Shown here: piece by piece, positions 16,696-26,118 of the stretch
How positions within the stretch are numbered: the first letter of the stretch is position 1
How the letters are laid out: every line of letters starts with the position of its first letter
Source of the DNA: Chryseobacterium gambrini
GTDB taxonomy: Bacteria > Bacteroidota > Bacteroidia > Flavobacteriales > Weeksellaceae
Assembly: GCF_900156825.1 (NCBI RefSeq)
Contig: NZ_FTOV01000001.1
Span: forward strand, 434,001-498,000
Direction: 5' to 3'
DNA length: 64,000 bases
Position numbers and translations under genes: made by a program
Notes under the pieces: generated by a model
What the model was told of the DNA's origin: nothing
Databases searched by the model: none
Seen by the model: the letters and a program-made list of their open reading frames with translations, nothing else

Positions 16696-17444
16696 CGTAC
16701 TGCAATTTTTTTAAATTTCAAATTATTTTTAAGATCCTGAATCTGCACTTCTCCAAAATGGAAAATACTTGCCGCCAAAGCTCCTGTTGCTTTGGTCTGA
16801 TTAAAAACGGCTTCAAAATCTTCCATTTTTCCAGCACCTCCGGAAGCAATGACGGGAATATTTACACTTTCGGAAATTAACTGTGTTATTCTGAGATCAA
16901 AACCGTTTTTTGTACCATCGCCATCCATTGAAGTAAGAAGAATTTCTCCCGCTCCCAGTTCTTCCGCTTTCTTTGCCCAGTCCAATGTCTTCAGATCCGT
17001 TATTTCCCTTCCTCCTTTCACATGAACCCAATCGGATCCGTTTACCAATCTTGTATCAATTGCAACCACAACACACTGACTTCCAAACTCTTTTGACAAC
17101 TCCGAAATTAAAGCCGGATTTTTAACTGCTGAAGAATTGATACTGATCTTGTCTGCTCCTGCTTCCAAGAGTCTTCTTACATCTTCCACTGTTGAAATTC
17201 CGCCGCCGACTGTAAATGGAATACTCAGTTCTGCTGCAATTTTCTGTACCAGTCCTGCAAAAGTTTTCCGCTCTTCTATCGTTGCGGTTATATCCAGAAA
17301 AACCAATTCGTCTGCGCCTTCTTTTTCATATCTTTTGGCAAGTTCTACAGGATCTCCCGCATTTCTTAATCCTTCAAAATTAATTCCTTTTACCGTAGTT
17401 CCGTCTTTGATATCCAGACACGGAATGATTCTTTTTTTAAGCAT
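16692..17444 (-). CDS. hisF: Imidazole glycerol phosphate synthase cyclase subunit
   Basis: HisF, with the glutaminase HisH, forms imidazole glycerol phosphate and AICAR. The 250-residue TIM barrel starts [20 protein letters not shown], with the catalytic Asp in CLDIKDG and a second in [17 protein letters not shown] and [11 protein letters not shown] bind the phosphates. A longer frame exists, but the ATG at 17444, overlapping the hisA end by 8 bp, gives the family-standard N terminus. Confidence 0.97.
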   Translation of the reverse strand: MLKKRIIPCLDIKDGTTVKGINFEGLRNAGDPVELAKRYEKEGADELVFLDITATIEERKTFAGLVQKIAAELSIPFTVGGGISTVEDVRRLLEAGADKISINSSAVKNPALISELSKEFGSQCVVVAIDTRLVNGSDWVHVKGGREITDLKTLDWAKKAEELGAGEILLTSMDGDGTKNGFDLRITQLISESVNIPVIASGGAGKMEDFEAVFNQTKATGALAASIFHFGEVQIQDLKNNLKFKKIAVR

Positions 17445-18159
17445 TTTCAATAAAATTTTGGAGTTGCTGCAAACTGATTCTGCCTTCATAAATTGCCTTT
17501 CCGATAATCGTTCCGGAACAGCCGATCTTTTTCATCTGTTCAACATCTTCAATACACGAAATTCCGCCGCTTGCAATTAACTGAACCGCTGTTTTTTCTA
17601 CAATTTCTCTGTACAGTTCATCCGACGCACCCTGAAGCATTCCGTCTTTGGAAATATCCGTACAGATCACGTTTTTAATTCCTTTATTTTTATATTTGAG
17701 AATAAAATCAATCACATCCAGTTGGCTTTTTTCCAGCCAGCCCGAAGTTTTTATCTTGCGGTTTTCGCAATCGGCTCCGAGAATGATTTTATTGGAACCA
17801 TATTTTTCAATTAAATCAAAACAGAAATCAGGATCCTGAACGGCAATACTTCCAATCGTAATCTGCTTTGCTCCCGAACTGAAAGCTATCTCAATGTCTT
17901 CAAGAGTTTTCAGTCCGCCGCCAAAATCAATTTCCAGAGAAGTCTCTTTTGCAATGGTTTCCAAAACTTTTTGGTTAACAATATGCTTTGATTTTGCACC
18001 GTCAAGATCCACCAAATGAAGATATCGGATGCCAAAACTTTCAAATTCTTTGGCAATTTCAAGAGGGTTTTCATTGTAGATTTTTTTAGTATCATAATCT
18101 CCTTTCGACAAACGGACGCATTTTCCGTCGATGATGTCTATAGCGGGAATAATTTTCAT
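17437..18159 (-). CDS. hisA: ProFAR isomerase
   Basis: HisA opens the ribose of ProFAR by an Amadori rearrangement, step 4 of the pathway. The 240-residue TIM barrel begins [20 protein letters not shown], with the catalytic Asp in PAIDIIDG and another in [19 protein letters not shown] and [11 protein letters not shown] are the phosphate-binding loops. It lies between hisH (9 bp gap) and hisF (8 bp overlap). Confidence 0.97.
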   Translation of the reverse strand: MKIIPAIDIIDGKCVRLSKGDYDTKKIYNENPLEIAKEFESFGIRYLHLVDLDGAKSKHIVNQKVLETIAKETSLEIDFGGGLKTLEDIEIAFSSGAKQITIGSIAVQDPDFCFDLIEKYGSNKIILGADCENRKIKTSGWLEKSQLDVIDFILKYKNKGIKNVICTDISKDGMLQGASDELYREIVEKTAVQLIASGGISCIEDVEQMKKIGCSGTIIGKAIYEGRISLQQLQNFIENA

Positions 18160-18168
18160 ATTCAGGTT

Positions 18169-18747
18169 TTATTGTTTTAAAAAGTTTTCCAGTAAACGGC
18201 TTCCTATATCTCCTGATTTTTCGGGGTGAAACTGCATCGCATAAAAATTATCTTTTTGCAGAGAAGCGCTGAACGGCAGAATGTAATCGCAAACTGACGT
18301 TGTATTTTCCGATAATTCGCAATAGAAACTGTGAACGAAATACACATCGCTGTTTTCTTCAATCCCTGAAAATATTCCGGATTTAAAATCTGAAATCGTA
18401 TTCCATCCCATGTGCGGAACAATATTCTTTGCAGGAAACTTTTTAACATCGATATCAAAAATTCCCATCCCGACTGTATTTCCTTCTTCATTATTTTTAC
18501 ACATGAGCTGCATTCCCAGACAAACGCCTAAAACAGGCTGTTTTAAAGTAGGAATTAACTGATTCAGACCTTTTTCCTTTAACAATTTCATGGTAGAAGA
18601 TGCTTCACCCACTCCCGGGAAAATCACTTTGTCGGCTTTTCTTATCAGATCAAAATCATCGGTTACCACAGATTCTACATTTAATCTGTTCAATGAATTT
18701 TGTACGGAACTGACATTTCCGCCGTTGTATTTGATGATGGCAATCAT
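18169..18747 (-). CDS. hisH: Imidazole glycerol phosphate synthase glutaminase subunit
   Basis: HisH supplies ammonia from glutamine to HisF. The 192 residues include the class I glutamine amidotransferase triad: the Cys of GVCLGMQLM near residue 77, and His and Glu in MQFHPEKSG near residue 173. The N terminus [19 protein letters not shown] is typical. Its start overlaps the hisB stop by 1 bp, implying translational coupling. Confidence 0.96.
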   Translation of the reverse strand: MIAIIKYNGGNVSSVQNSLNRLNVESVVTDDFDLIRKADKVIFPGVGEASSTMKLLKEKGLNQLIPTLKQPVLGVCLGMQLMCKNNEEGNTVGMGIFDIDVKKFPAKNIVPHMGWNTISDFKSGIFSGIEENSDVYFVHSFYCELSENTTSVCDYILPFSASLQKDNFYAMQFHPEKSGDIGSRLLENFLKQ

Positions 18748-19841
18748 TATAAACTTCCTTTGGTTGATGGTAAATTAAAATTCTTATCGGTCTGTTTTAC
18801 TGCCATTTTTACCGCTTTGGCAAATGCTTTAAACACAGATTCGATCTTGTGGTGTTCGTTGTCACCCTCCACTTTAATGTTGAGATTACACTTTGAAGAA
18901 TCGGTGAACGATTTGAAGAAGTGATAAAACATTTCGGTCGGAACATCGCCAATTTTTTCACGCTGAAAATCCGCTTCCCACATTAGCCAAGGTCTTCCTC
19001 CAAAATCAATGGCGACCTGTGCTAAGCAATCATCCATCGGAAGAAGAAATCCGTAACGTTCAATTCCTTTTTTCTTTCCCAAAGCTTTTAAAACAGCTTC
19101 CCCAAGAACAATTCCCGTGTCTTCAATGGTGTGATGCTCATCGACCTGCAAATCTCCTTTGACATTAATTTTCAAATCTAAATTTCCGTGTTTGGAAATC
19201 TGTTCGAGCATATGATCAAAAAAGTGTAATCCGGTTGAAATTTCAGAGGCTCCGCTTCCATCAAGATTAACTTCAATTTCAATTTCTGTTTCATTGGTTT
19301 TTCTTGAGACTTTGGCTTTTCTCGGAATATTCGTCAAAAACTGTGCGATTTCGCTCCAGCTTTCCGTTGTTAAGTCAGCTTCATCATTCTGAACTTTACT
19401 GATCAATATGGATTTTGAGCCTAAGTTTTTCGCCAACTGAATATCTGTAAGCCGGTCTCCGATCACAAATGAATTTTTAAGATCGTAATCTCCGTAAATA
19501 TATTTTCCCAACATTCCGGTTCCCGGTTTTCTTGTCGGCAGGTTTTCACTTTCAAAACTTCTGTCAATCAGAATATCACTGAAAACAATTCCTTCATTTT
19601 CAAAAGCTTTTAACATTTTTTCCTGTGGTTTGATGAAATCCTCATAAGGAAAACTTTCGGTTCCCAGACCATCCTGATTGGTTACCATTATCAGTTCAAA
19701 ATCAAGTTCTCTGGCAATTCGGGAAAGATTCTGGAAAACTCCGGGATAAAATTCTAGCTTTTCAAGAGAATCAACCTGAAAATCAATGGGCGGTTCTAAG
19801 ATTAAAGTTCCGTCACGATCTATAAATAATACTTTTTTCAT
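18747..19841 (-). CDS. hisB: Bifunctional histidinol-phosphatase / imidazoleglycerol-phosphate dehydratase
   Basis: HisB (364 residues) is the fused form, with an N-terminal HAD phosphatase and a C-terminal IGP dehydratase. The HAD nucleophile motif is FIDRDGTLI with D8 and D10, and VTNQDGLGT and [10 protein letters not shown] supply the other HAD motifs. The dehydratase half (from about 168) has [13 protein letters not shown], the metal-binding [11 protein letters not shown] and [14 protein letters not shown]. It sits between hisC and hisH. Confidence 0.97.
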   Translation of the reverse strand: MKKVLFIDRDGTLILEPPIDFQVDSLEKLEFYPGVFQNLSRIARELDFELIMVTNQDGLGTESFPYEDFIKPQEKMLKAFENEGIVFSDILIDRSFESENLPTRKPGTGMLGKYIYGDYDLKNSFVIGDRLTDIQLAKNLGSKSILISKVQNDEADLTTESWSEIAQFLTNIPRKAKVSRKTNETEIEIEVNLDGSGASEISTGLHFFDHMLEQISKHGNLDLKINVKGDLQVDEHHTIEDTGIVLGEAVLKALGKKKGIERYGFLLPMDDCLAQVAIDFGGRPWLMWEADFQREKIGDVPTEMFYHFFKSFTDSSKCNLNIKVEGDNEHHKIESVFKAFAKAVKMAVKQTDKNFNLPSTKGSL

Positions 19842-19866
19842 TTTACTTTTCTTTTACTTTTTCTAC

Positions 19867-19896
19867 ACCTCACAGGTTTTAAAAAATCTGTGAGGT
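19867..19896. repeat. Palindrome between hisC and hisB
   Basis: ACCTCACAG and CTGTGAGGT form a perfect 9-bp inverted repeat with a 12-nt A/T-rich loop. It lies in the only sizeable gap inside the his operon. There is no T run on the minus strand, so termination is unlikely. It may be an mRNA-stabilising hairpin or a small REP-like insertion. Confidence 0.55.
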
Positions 19897-19907
19897 TTCA
19901 GATTTAA

Positions 19908-20933
19908 TTAAATACTTTTTAAGACGTTAATCAGCTTATTGTTTTCTTCTCTATTACCCACATTAATTCTAATGCAATTTGGAATCTGCGGACTTCTTTT
20001 GCTCGTCAGAATTTCATTTTCCAGCAATTTCTGGTACACCTTATCTACGTTTTCAAACTGAATCAGGAAGAAATTAGCATCGGTCGGAAATATTTTTTTT
20101 ATACAATTTACCATCTCTAATTCATTTCCCAACCAGGAAATTTCTTTTAAAGTATTTTCTATATTGGATTTTATAAATTCTTTATTAATAATAAGTTCTG
20201 ATATTTTATTTAAACTTAAAGAATTAACATTGTACGGAGATTTCACTGTATTGATCAGTTGAATAATTTCTTCTGAACCATATGCAATTCCCACTCTTGC
20301 TCCTGCCATTCCCCAAGCTTTGGAAAACGTCTGAAGAACGATAAGATTGGGAAATTTTTCCAACAGTTCAATACACGATTTCTTTCCTGAAAATTCAATA
20401 TACGCTTCATCAACCACAACAATTCCTTCAAAATTCTGAATGTAAAATTCAATGTCTTCGATAGAATTTCCGGTAGGATTATTGGGCGAACATAAAAAGA
20501 AAACTTTTGGTTTTTCCTCTTTTGAGATTTTTAAAAACTCTTCTTTATCGATTCCAAAATTTTCATCCAGATTCAGTTTGACCACTTTATTTTCATTGAC
20601 TGAAGCATAAAATCCGTACATCGCAAAAGAAGGATTCATCATCAAAATAGCATCTTTTTTCGGTTCACAAAAAACTTTCACGATAACATCAATCAGTTCA
20701 TCGCTTCCGTTTCCCACTGCAATCTGTTTTGTTGAAACATTTTTCAATGCAGCCAATTTTTCTTTCAATTCTTTTTGAGTAGAGTCCGGATAACGGTTCA
20801 GTTCTCCGAACGCGCTTTCATTCGCATCTAGAAAAACAGGATTTTCAAATGTATTGTTGTCCCTGAAACTTACATAAGGCTGCAATTCCAGAATATTTTT
20901 TCGTACTAAATCTTTGATATTAAATTCTTTCAT
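19908..20933 (-). CDS. hisC: Histidinol-phosphate aminotransferase
   Basis: HisC transfers an amino group from glutamate to imidazole acetol phosphate. This 341-residue fold type I PLP enzyme has the cofactor lysine in LQTFSKAWGMAGARVG near residue 205, CSPNNPTGN near 150, VVDEAYIEF near 175 and the C-terminal CIRINVG arginine motif. It overlaps hisD by 14 bp. Confidence 0.96.
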   Translation of the reverse strand: MKEFNIKDLVRKNILELQPYVSFRDNNTFENPVFLDANESAFGELNRYPDSTQKELKEKLAALKNVSTKQIAVGNGSDELIDVIVKVFCEPKKDAILMMNPSFAMYGFYASVNENKVVKLNLDENFGIDKEEFLKISKEEKPKVFFLCSPNNPTGNSIEDIEFYIQNFEGIVVVDEAYIEFSGKKSCIELLEKFPNLIVLQTFSKAWGMAGARVGIAYGSEEIIQLINTVKSPYNVNSLSLNKISELIINKEFIKSNIENTLKEISWLGNELEMVNCIKKIFPTDANFFLIQFENVDKVYQKLLENEILTSKRSPQIPNCIRINVGNREENNKLINVLKSI

Positions 20934-22212
20934 TCTGTTCTTTTAATCTGATACTTACTGCATTTTTGTGAGCGAATAATCCTTCCGCTTCAGCCATTAT
21001 TTCAATGGTTTTTCCTAAATTTTTCAATCCCTGTTCCGACAGATTCTGGAAAGTAATTTTCTTCACAAAACTGTCAAGAGAAACCCCGCTGTAATTTTTC
21101 GCAAAACCGTTCGTAGGAAGGGTGTGATTGGTTCCGCTCGCGTAATCTCCCGCACTCTCGCAAGAATAATTTCCTAAGAACACAGAACCGGCATTCTGAA
21201 TTTTCGGAATATAATTTTCAAAATCATTAACGGCTAAAATCAAGTGTTCCGGAGCGTACAAATTGCTGAATTCCAAAGCTTCATCTATTGAATTCAGTAA
21301 AATAAAATGACTGTTTTTCAAAGATTCTGCTGCCATTTCATTTCTTGGAAGTGCTTCAAGCTGTTTTTGGGTTTCCAGAAGGGTTTCATTAAGAATTTTC
21401 TCATCTGTGGAAAGGAAAATCACCTGACTGTCGCTTCCGTGTTCTGCCTGAGAAAGCAAATCCGCAGCACAGAATTCAGGAACTGCTTTTTCGTCGGCAA
21501 TCACAAGAACTTCACTCGGTCCGGCAGGCATATCGATGGCAATATTGTAGTTTTGTGCGTATTCTTTAGCGGCTACAACATACTGATTTCCCGGCCCGAA
21601 AATTTTGTAGACATTCGGAATACTTTCCGTTCCGAAAGTCATTGCTGCAATCGCCTGAGCGCCTCCTGTTTTGAATATTTTTGTAACTCCGCAAATCTTT
21701 GCCGTGTATAAAATGGCAGGATTTATATTGCCGTTTTTATTGGGTGGTGTACAGAGAATAATTTCTTTACAACCCGCTAACTGAGCCGGAATAGCAAGCA
21801 TTAAAACCGTAGAAAACAACGGAGCTGTTCCTCCCGGAATATAAATTCCTACTTTTTCAATGGCTCGGTTTTCTCTCCAGCAAACCACTCCTTTTGTCGT
21901 TTCTATTTTTTCGATTGTAGGAATTTGTGAAGCGTGAAACTTGGTAATATTCGATTTTGCTTCCTGAATGGCTGTTTTCAGTTCTTCACTGATCAGATTT
22001 TCAGCGGTTTCAACTTCTCCTTCAGAAATTTTAATATCGGTAATTTCCGCGGAATCAAATTTTTTAGCAAAATCAATCAGCGCCTGATCTCCGTTGTTCT
22101 TCACTTCATCGAAAATTCCGGCAACGATTTCTGTTAATCTTTCTCTTTTTATAACCGGTCTTTTTGTTAATTCAGACCATTTTTCCCTTTCAGGATATCT
22201 TTCTACCTGCAT
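20920..22212 (-). CDS. hisD: Histidinol dehydrogenase
   Basis: HisD oxidises histidinol to histidine in two NAD-dependent steps and needs zinc. The 430 residues include CWRENRAIEKVGIYIPGGTAPL, FGPGNQYVVAAKEYA, DMPAGPSEVLVIAD and LLSQAEHGSDSQVIF, whose Gln and His belong to the zinc and active site, and YAPEHLILAV. It lies between hisG (1 bp gap) and hisC. Confidence 0.97.
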   Translation of the reverse strand: MQVERYPEREKWSELTKRPVIKRERLTEIVAGIFDEVKNNGDQALIDFAKKFDSAEITDIKISEGEVETAENLISEELKTAIQEAKSNITKFHASQIPTIEKIETTKGVVCWRENRAIEKVGIYIPGGTAPLFSTVLMLAIPAQLAGCKEIILCTPPNKNGNINPAILYTAKICGVTKIFKTGGAQAIAAMTFGTESIPNVYKIFGPGNQYVVAAKEYAQNYNIAIDMPAGPSEVLVIADEKAVPEFCAADLLSQAEHGSDSQVIFLSTDEKILNETLLETQKQLEALPRNEMAAESLKNSHFILLNSIDEALEFSNLYAPEHLILAVNDFENYIPKIQNAGSVFLGNYSCESAGDYASGTNHTLPTNGFAKNYSGVSLDSFVKKITFQNLSEQGLKNLGKTIEIMAEAEGLFAHKNAVSIRLKEQNERI

Positions 22213-22213
22213 A

Positions 22214-23071
22214 TTAAATCACCATTTTATCGATTGGAATTATCAAAATATCCTGCGCTCCTTTGTCTTTCAGTTCATCAATCACTTCCCAGAAACGCGC
22301 TTCGTCTATCACGGAATGGATGCTGCTCCACCCTTCTTCCGCCAACGGAATTACCGTAGGACTTTTAAGCACAGGAAGCGCTTTTGAAACTTCTCCGATC
22401 TTGTCGTTCGGAACGTTCATGAGAATATATTTTGAATTTTTTGCTTTAAGAACGGCTTTAATTCTGAAGAGAAATTTTTCAAGAATTTTGGTTTTTTCTT
22501 CATCCAGTCTAAATGTTTTTGCCAGAACGGCTTCAGAAGTAAGGATAGTAACGGTTTCTCTTAATCCGTTTTTGAAGAGGGTACTTCCTGAGCTTACAAT
22601 ATCGCAGATTCCATCGGCAAGACCGATATTGGGAGCGATTTCTACAGAGCCTGAAATAATGTGAATGTCTGCTGAAATATTGTTTTTATCCAAAAAGTTT
22701 TTCAGGGTATTCGGATAAGAAGTGGCTATTTTTTTTCCCTGAAAATAGGTGATCTCATCGGTTTCAATTTCTTTCGGAACAGCCAGAGAAACCCTGCATT
22801 TTGAAAATCCTAAAGGCTGAACGATTTCAATTTTTTTCTGTTTTTCCACCAGAAGATTTTCTCCCACAATGGCAATATCTACCACTCCATCTTCCAGATA
22901 CTGAGGAATATCCGAATTTCTTAGATACATGATTTCCATCGGGAAATTTTCTACGGAAACTTTTAACTGGTCTTTTCCGTTGTTAACGAAAATACCGCAG
23001 TCTTTTAAGAGCTGAAGAGATTCTTCGTAAAGGCGACCGCTTTTCTGTATGGCTATTTTTAATTTACTCAT
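22214..23071 (-). CDS. hisG: ATP phosphoribosyltransferase, long form
   Basis: HisG condenses ATP with PRPP, the first and feedback-regulated step. At 285 residues it is the long form, with a C-terminal ACT-like histidine-binding domain (from about 210, with SPTVIPLAEEGWSSIHSVI), so no HisZ is required. The catalytic domain includes DVAIVGENLL and the PRPP-binding DGICDIVSSGSTLFKNGL. It is the first structural gene after the attenuator at 23144-23216. Regulation is thus probably both allosteric and by attenuation. Confidence 0.96.
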   Translation of the reverse strand: MSKLKIAIQKSGRLYEESLQLLKDCGIFVNNGKDQLKVSVENFPMEIMYLRNSDIPQYLEDGVVDIAIVGENLLVEKQKKIEIVQPLGFSKCRVSLAVPKEIETDEITYFQGKKIATSYPNTLKNFLDKNNISADIHIISGSVEIAPNIGLADGICDIVSSGSTLFKNGLRETVTILTSEAVLAKTFRLDEEKTKILEKFLFRIKAVLKAKNSKYILMNVPNDKIGEVSKALPVLKSPTVIPLAEEGWSSIHSVIDEARFWEVIDELKDKGAQDILIIPIDKMVI

Positions 23072-23143
23072 TTCACTTTTTTGTTGTGTCTGAGTAAAAA
23101 GATGGTTTGGAAATAAATTGCCCGGGATGAATTTAGAAACAAA

Positions 23144-23169
23144 AAACCGCCTGTTTACTCAGACGGTTT
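23144..23169 (-). terminator. his attenuator terminator hairpin
   Basis: On the minus strand AAACCGTCTG and CAGGCGGTTT form a 10-bp stem (one wobble) with a 6-nt loop, followed by six or more T residues, about 73 bp ahead of hisG. The 5' arm (CCGTCT, complement of 23161-23166) can instead pair with AGACGG (complement of 23211-23216) at the leader-peptide stop codon. Confidence 0.9.
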
Positions 23170-23210
23170 TAATTATTTTGATTTTTAACATATGTACATA
23201 TCAATCAATT

Positions 23211-23216
23211 CCGTCT
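23211..23216 (-). promoter_or_regulatory. his antiterminator arm
   Basis: AGACGG on the minus strand is exactly complementary to the CCGTCT of the terminator 5' arm. It overlaps the leader-peptide stop codon. A ribosome stalled at the upstream His codons would leave it free to form the antiterminator, while a ribosome reaching the stop would cover it and allow termination. Confidence 0.75.
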
Positions 23217-23266
23217 TAGCAGAGATGATAATGATAATGATGTACTGTTAAAAAATTCGGTTTCAT
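23216..23266 (-). CDS. hisL: his operon leader peptide
   Basis: This short reading frame encodes MKPNFLTVHHYHYHLC (16 residues) and then TAA. Four of six consecutive codons specify His. It follows a strong promoter by about 18 bp and is followed by overlapping antiterminator and terminator segments ahead of hisG. That is the classic layout of ribosome-mediated attenuation, as in the enterobacterial his operon, although the peptide sequence is different. Confidence 0.85.
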   Translation of the reverse strand: MKPNFLTVHHYHYHLC

Positions 23267-23283
23267 TGTTGAAAATTGTGGTA

Positions 23284-23314
23284 CAAATGTAGGGCTTATT
23301 TTTAAACTGCCAAA
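23284..23314 (-). promoter_or_regulatory. his operon promoter
   Basis: On the minus strand TTTG (23314-23311), a 19-bp spacer and TACATTTG (23291-23284) fit the Bacteroidota consensus perfectly. Transcription would start about 10 bp before the leader-peptide ATG. No gene other than the leader peptide lies in the 247-bp gap upstream of hisG. Confidence 0.8.
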
Positions 23315-23318
23315 AAAA

Positions 23319-24413
23319 TTACGAAATAATTTTTCGGTAAAGATTCATCAGGTTATTGGCAATCGGTTCGTCGTTGAACTGCTGAACAAAGTGAAAACCT
23401 TTATCAGCACGGCGTTTACGTTCCGATTCATTGTCCCATAAAAATTTAATTTTAGACTGAATATCGAGATGATTTTCCGGATCTACATAGACGGAATCGG
23501 GACCGCCCGCTTCGGGAAGACAGCTTGTATTGCTTGTAATAACTACTGTTTTCGAAAATAATGCTTCGATAACAGGAATTCCGAAACCTTCGAAAAAGCT
23601 TGGATAAACGAAGATATCGGCAAGTTTGTAGATTGTAGCGAGTTCATCCATGGAAACTCCTTCGAGAAACTGCACGCTGATTTTATGCTGCTGAACAAAC
23701 TGTTCTACTTTCCTGAAATATTTTGTTTTTTTGCCGACAACCACAAGTGGAATATTCGTGTCTTTCAACGCTTTTACCACATTGAGAAGATTTTTACGTT
23801 CTTCGATGGTTCCGACATTGAGAATGAATTTTTCCGGAAGACTGTATTTTTCTTTGGTTTTCTGAATGAATTCTTCGGATTGCTGTTCTTTAAACGCTTT
23901 ATGACATCCCTGATAAATGACTTCGATCTTTGATTCGGGAACTTTTAAAAACTGGATAATATCGCGCTTGGTCTGTTCTGAAATGGCAATGATTTTATCG
24001 GCAGAATTTGCGGCTTTCCTGAATTTCCAGAAGTGAATTTTACGGTCGAAAAAGGAATAATATTGCGGATATCTCTCAAAAATAAGATCATGAATGGTGA
24101 CAATTTTTTTGATTGGTTTTTTATCCCATTTCAAAGGCAATTCGCCGGATAATCCATGGAAAATATCGGCGTTCTGTTTTTGGGCATCTTTCCCCATTTT
24201 AAACTGTCGGGACATTTTTCCTTTGGAAGTTTCCACAAAATGAACGTTGGAACTTTCTAAAATATCAGAACCTCTTTCCGATTTGTTTTTGTTGAGTAGA
24301 ATGTATTCGTTTTCAGGGAAATACTGTGCTAAAATTCTAACGAGATCACGGGAATAATTTCCTAAACCGGAGGTATTATGAAAAAATCTTTTGGCATCAA
24401 ATGCTATCTTCAT
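23319..24413 (-). CDS. Family 4 glycosyltransferase (GT-B fold)
   Basis: This 364-residue cytosolic glycosyltransferase transfers a sugar from a nucleotide donor, probably to a lipid-linked glycan. Group 1/GT4 features are the N-terminal DAKRFFHNTSGLGNYSRDLVR, FILNVGTIEERKNLLNVVKAL near residue 195, and the donor-binding YPSFFEGFGIPVIEALFSKT with its E-x7-E pattern near 273. It is the last gene of an envelope-polysaccharide cluster and overlaps the deacetylase gene by 4 bp. The sugar is not predictable. Confidence 0.9.
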   Translation of the reverse strand: MKIAFDAKRFFHNTSGLGNYSRDLVRILAQYFPENEYILLNKNKSERGSDILESSNVHFVETSKGKMSRQFKMGKDAQKQNADIFHGLSGELPLKWDKKPIKKIVTIHDLIFERYPQYYSFFDRKIHFWKFRKAANSADKIIAISEQTKRDIIQFLKVPESKIEVIYQGCHKAFKEQQSEEFIQKTKEKYSLPEKFILNVGTIEERKNLLNVVKALKDTNIPLVVVGKKTKYFRKVEQFVQQHKISVQFLEGVSMDELATIYKLADIFVYPSFFEGFGIPVIEALFSKTVVITSNTSCLPEAGGPDSVYVDPENHLDIQSKIKFLWDNESERKRRADKGFHFVQQFNDEPIANNLMNLYRKIIS

Positions 24414-25186
24414 GGCTGTATTTGTTTTTGAAATTCCTGAAATGTTCCGAATGAATAATTTTTACTTTTTAACCATGTAAGAAATTCATCGAACCTTTTT
24501 ACCATCTCTATTCCTGAATTTTTCACGGTAAAACCGGGTAATTTAAAGGCTTCATCTTTTATCTCGGCAAATTCCCACGGATGAAAGTAGATGTTGAGAT
24601 ATTTATCTTTTTTCAAAACGTCGGAAGCCAGCTTTTTGTAGAAAAACAATGGAAAATTGTGAAAACTCAGCCAAAACAACGGGATTCTGAAATTGGGTGA
24701 AACGGAAGCCGGAATCTGTACCACATTTCCTTCATTAAAGTAGGTTCTTGATACTTTTAAATTATTATATCTTCCAGGAAGATAGGTCGGATTGATGGAG
24801 GAATTGTAAGAATATCCTGCATTTTCCACGGCATTTTTGCTTACAGGCATCATTCTGGGCATTCTAAGTCCTGTAACCTGTGTTGAAAACAGTTCTTCGA
24901 GTCTTTCTTTGGATTCTTTAAGGTGTTTTTCTTCAAAATCTGAATGAAACCATGTGTGAGAAGCCAATTCGTGACCTTCATTTAACAGTCTTCTGATGAG
25001 TTCTTTGCTGTTTTCCGCAAAAACTACGGTTGAAAAGAACGTTGCTTTTGCATGATGTTTTTTGAGAATATCTAAAATTCTTTCGACGCCTTTCTGTGAA
25101 ATTGAGATTTGCTGTTCAAAGGAAATTTCGCCTTTGTATTCGAATGGCATATCAAATTCCTCGATGTCAAAACTTAATAAAACCAT
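24410..25186 (-). CDS. Polysaccharide deacetylase
   Basis: This 258-residue NodB-homology protein (carbohydrate esterase family 4) begins with the motif LLSFDIEEFDMPFEY, which contains the catalytic Asp and metal-binding Asp. HELASHTWFHSDF supplies the H-x3-H metal ligands near residue 77, and LRMPRMMPVS is the third motif near 107. No signal peptide is visible, so it probably acts on a lipid-linked or nucleotide sugar in the cytosol. It lies between two glycosyltransferases. Confidence 0.88.
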   Translation of the reverse strand: MVLLSFDIEEFDMPFEYKGEISFEQQISISQKGVERILDILKKHHAKATFFSTVVFAENSKELIRRLLNEGHELASHTWFHSDFEEKHLKESKERLEELFSTQVTGLRMPRMMPVSKNAVENAGYSYNSSINPTYLPGRYNNLKVSRTYFNEGNVVQIPASVSPNFRIPLFWLSFHNFPLFFYKKLASDVLKKDKYLNIYFHPWEFAEIKDEAFKLPGFTVKNSGIEMVKRFDEFLTWLKSKNYSFGTFQEFQKQIQP

Positions 25187-26116
25187 TTAAAAATTTTTAT
25201 TTTTGATGATATAATTGGGTCTTTCTTTTACCTGTTTGAAAATTTTACCTAAATAAATTCCCATAATTCCTAAAATAATAAGTTGCAGACCGCCAAAAAA
25301 TACGATGGTCATAATTAATGAAGCCCAACCTGAAATTTCTGTTTCTGCCACAAAGGAATAAATGACGTACAAACCATATCCGACAATTGAAAATGCTGAA
25401 AAAAGAAATCCTAAATAGGCTGCAATATACAATGGTTTTACACTGAATGCCGTAATTCCTGTAAATGCAAAAGTGATCATTTTCTTAAGGTTATAGCTGC
25501 TTTCGCCTGAAAGTCTTTCATTGGCTGTAAATTCAATTCCGGTCTGTTTAAAGCCCATCCAGCTTGTTAACCCCCGTAAAAAGAGATCATCCTCGTTGAA
25601 AGTTCTCATCACTTCGACTGCATTCGCATCCATCAGTCTAAAATCTGATCCGCCTCCTTTTGTTAAATTAACATCGGACAAACTCGACAGGATTTTATAA
25701 AAAAAGTCAGACGTTTTTCTTTTGAAATAGGAAATCTGCTTCGGATAGGTTCGAATCGTGAAAACAATATCGTAGCCTTCTTCCCACTTTTTAATCATTT
25801 CCGGAATCATTTCGGGAGGATGCTGCAGATCGCCGTCCATGGAAATGACTGCATTTCCGAAAGCATTATCCATTCCTGCTTTTACGGCGGGTTGATGTCC
25901 GAAATTACGTGAAAATTCAATGAATTTTATTTCGTCATATTTTGCGGAAAGTTCTTCGAGCTTCTGCTGGGTTTTGTCGCGGCTTCCGTCGTTCACGAAA
26001 ATAATTTCAAAGCCGTAATCGTCCAGTCCATCAAAAACTTCTTTAATTTTCTGATGAACCAAAGCCACGTTTCCTTCTTCGTTATGCGCAGGAATTACAA
26101 TTGAAATTTTTTTCAT
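25187..26116 (-). CDS. Family 2 glycosyltransferase, DPM/ArnC-like membrane type
   Basis: This 309-residue protein has an N-terminal GT-A domain (KKISIVIPAHNEEGNV, VNDGSRDKT, and the DXD-like SMDGDLQHPPE near residue 94). Two C-terminal membrane helices follow (PLYIAAYLGFLFSAFSIVGYGLYVIYSF and MTIVFFGGLQLIILGIMGIYLGKIF). The family makes polyprenyl-phosphate sugars for transfer across the membrane. It is 2 bp from the upstream GT87-type gene, which would be the natural consumer of such a sugar. Confidence 0.92.
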   Translation of the reverse strand: MKKISIVIPAHNEEGNVALVHQKIKEVFDGLDDYGFEIIFVNDGSRDKTQQKLEELSAKYDEIKFIEFSRNFGHQPAVKAGMDNAFGNAVISMDGDLQHPPEMIPEMIKKWEEGYDIVFTIRTYPKQISYFKRKTSDFFYKILSSLSDVNLTKGGGSDFRLMDANAVEVMRTFNEDDLFLRGLTSWMGFKQTGIEFTANERLSGESSYNLKKMITFAFTGITAFSVKPLYIAAYLGFLFSAFSIVGYGLYVIYSFVAETEISGWASLIMTIVFFGGLQLIILGIMGIYLGKIFKQVKERPNYIIKNKNF

Positions 26117-26118
26117 AA

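Noticed and set aside
16263..23071. Plus-strand open frames of 60-150 codons inside the his operon
   Set aside because: All are opposite recognised his genes and lack family motifs, and several start in mid-gene without a promoter.
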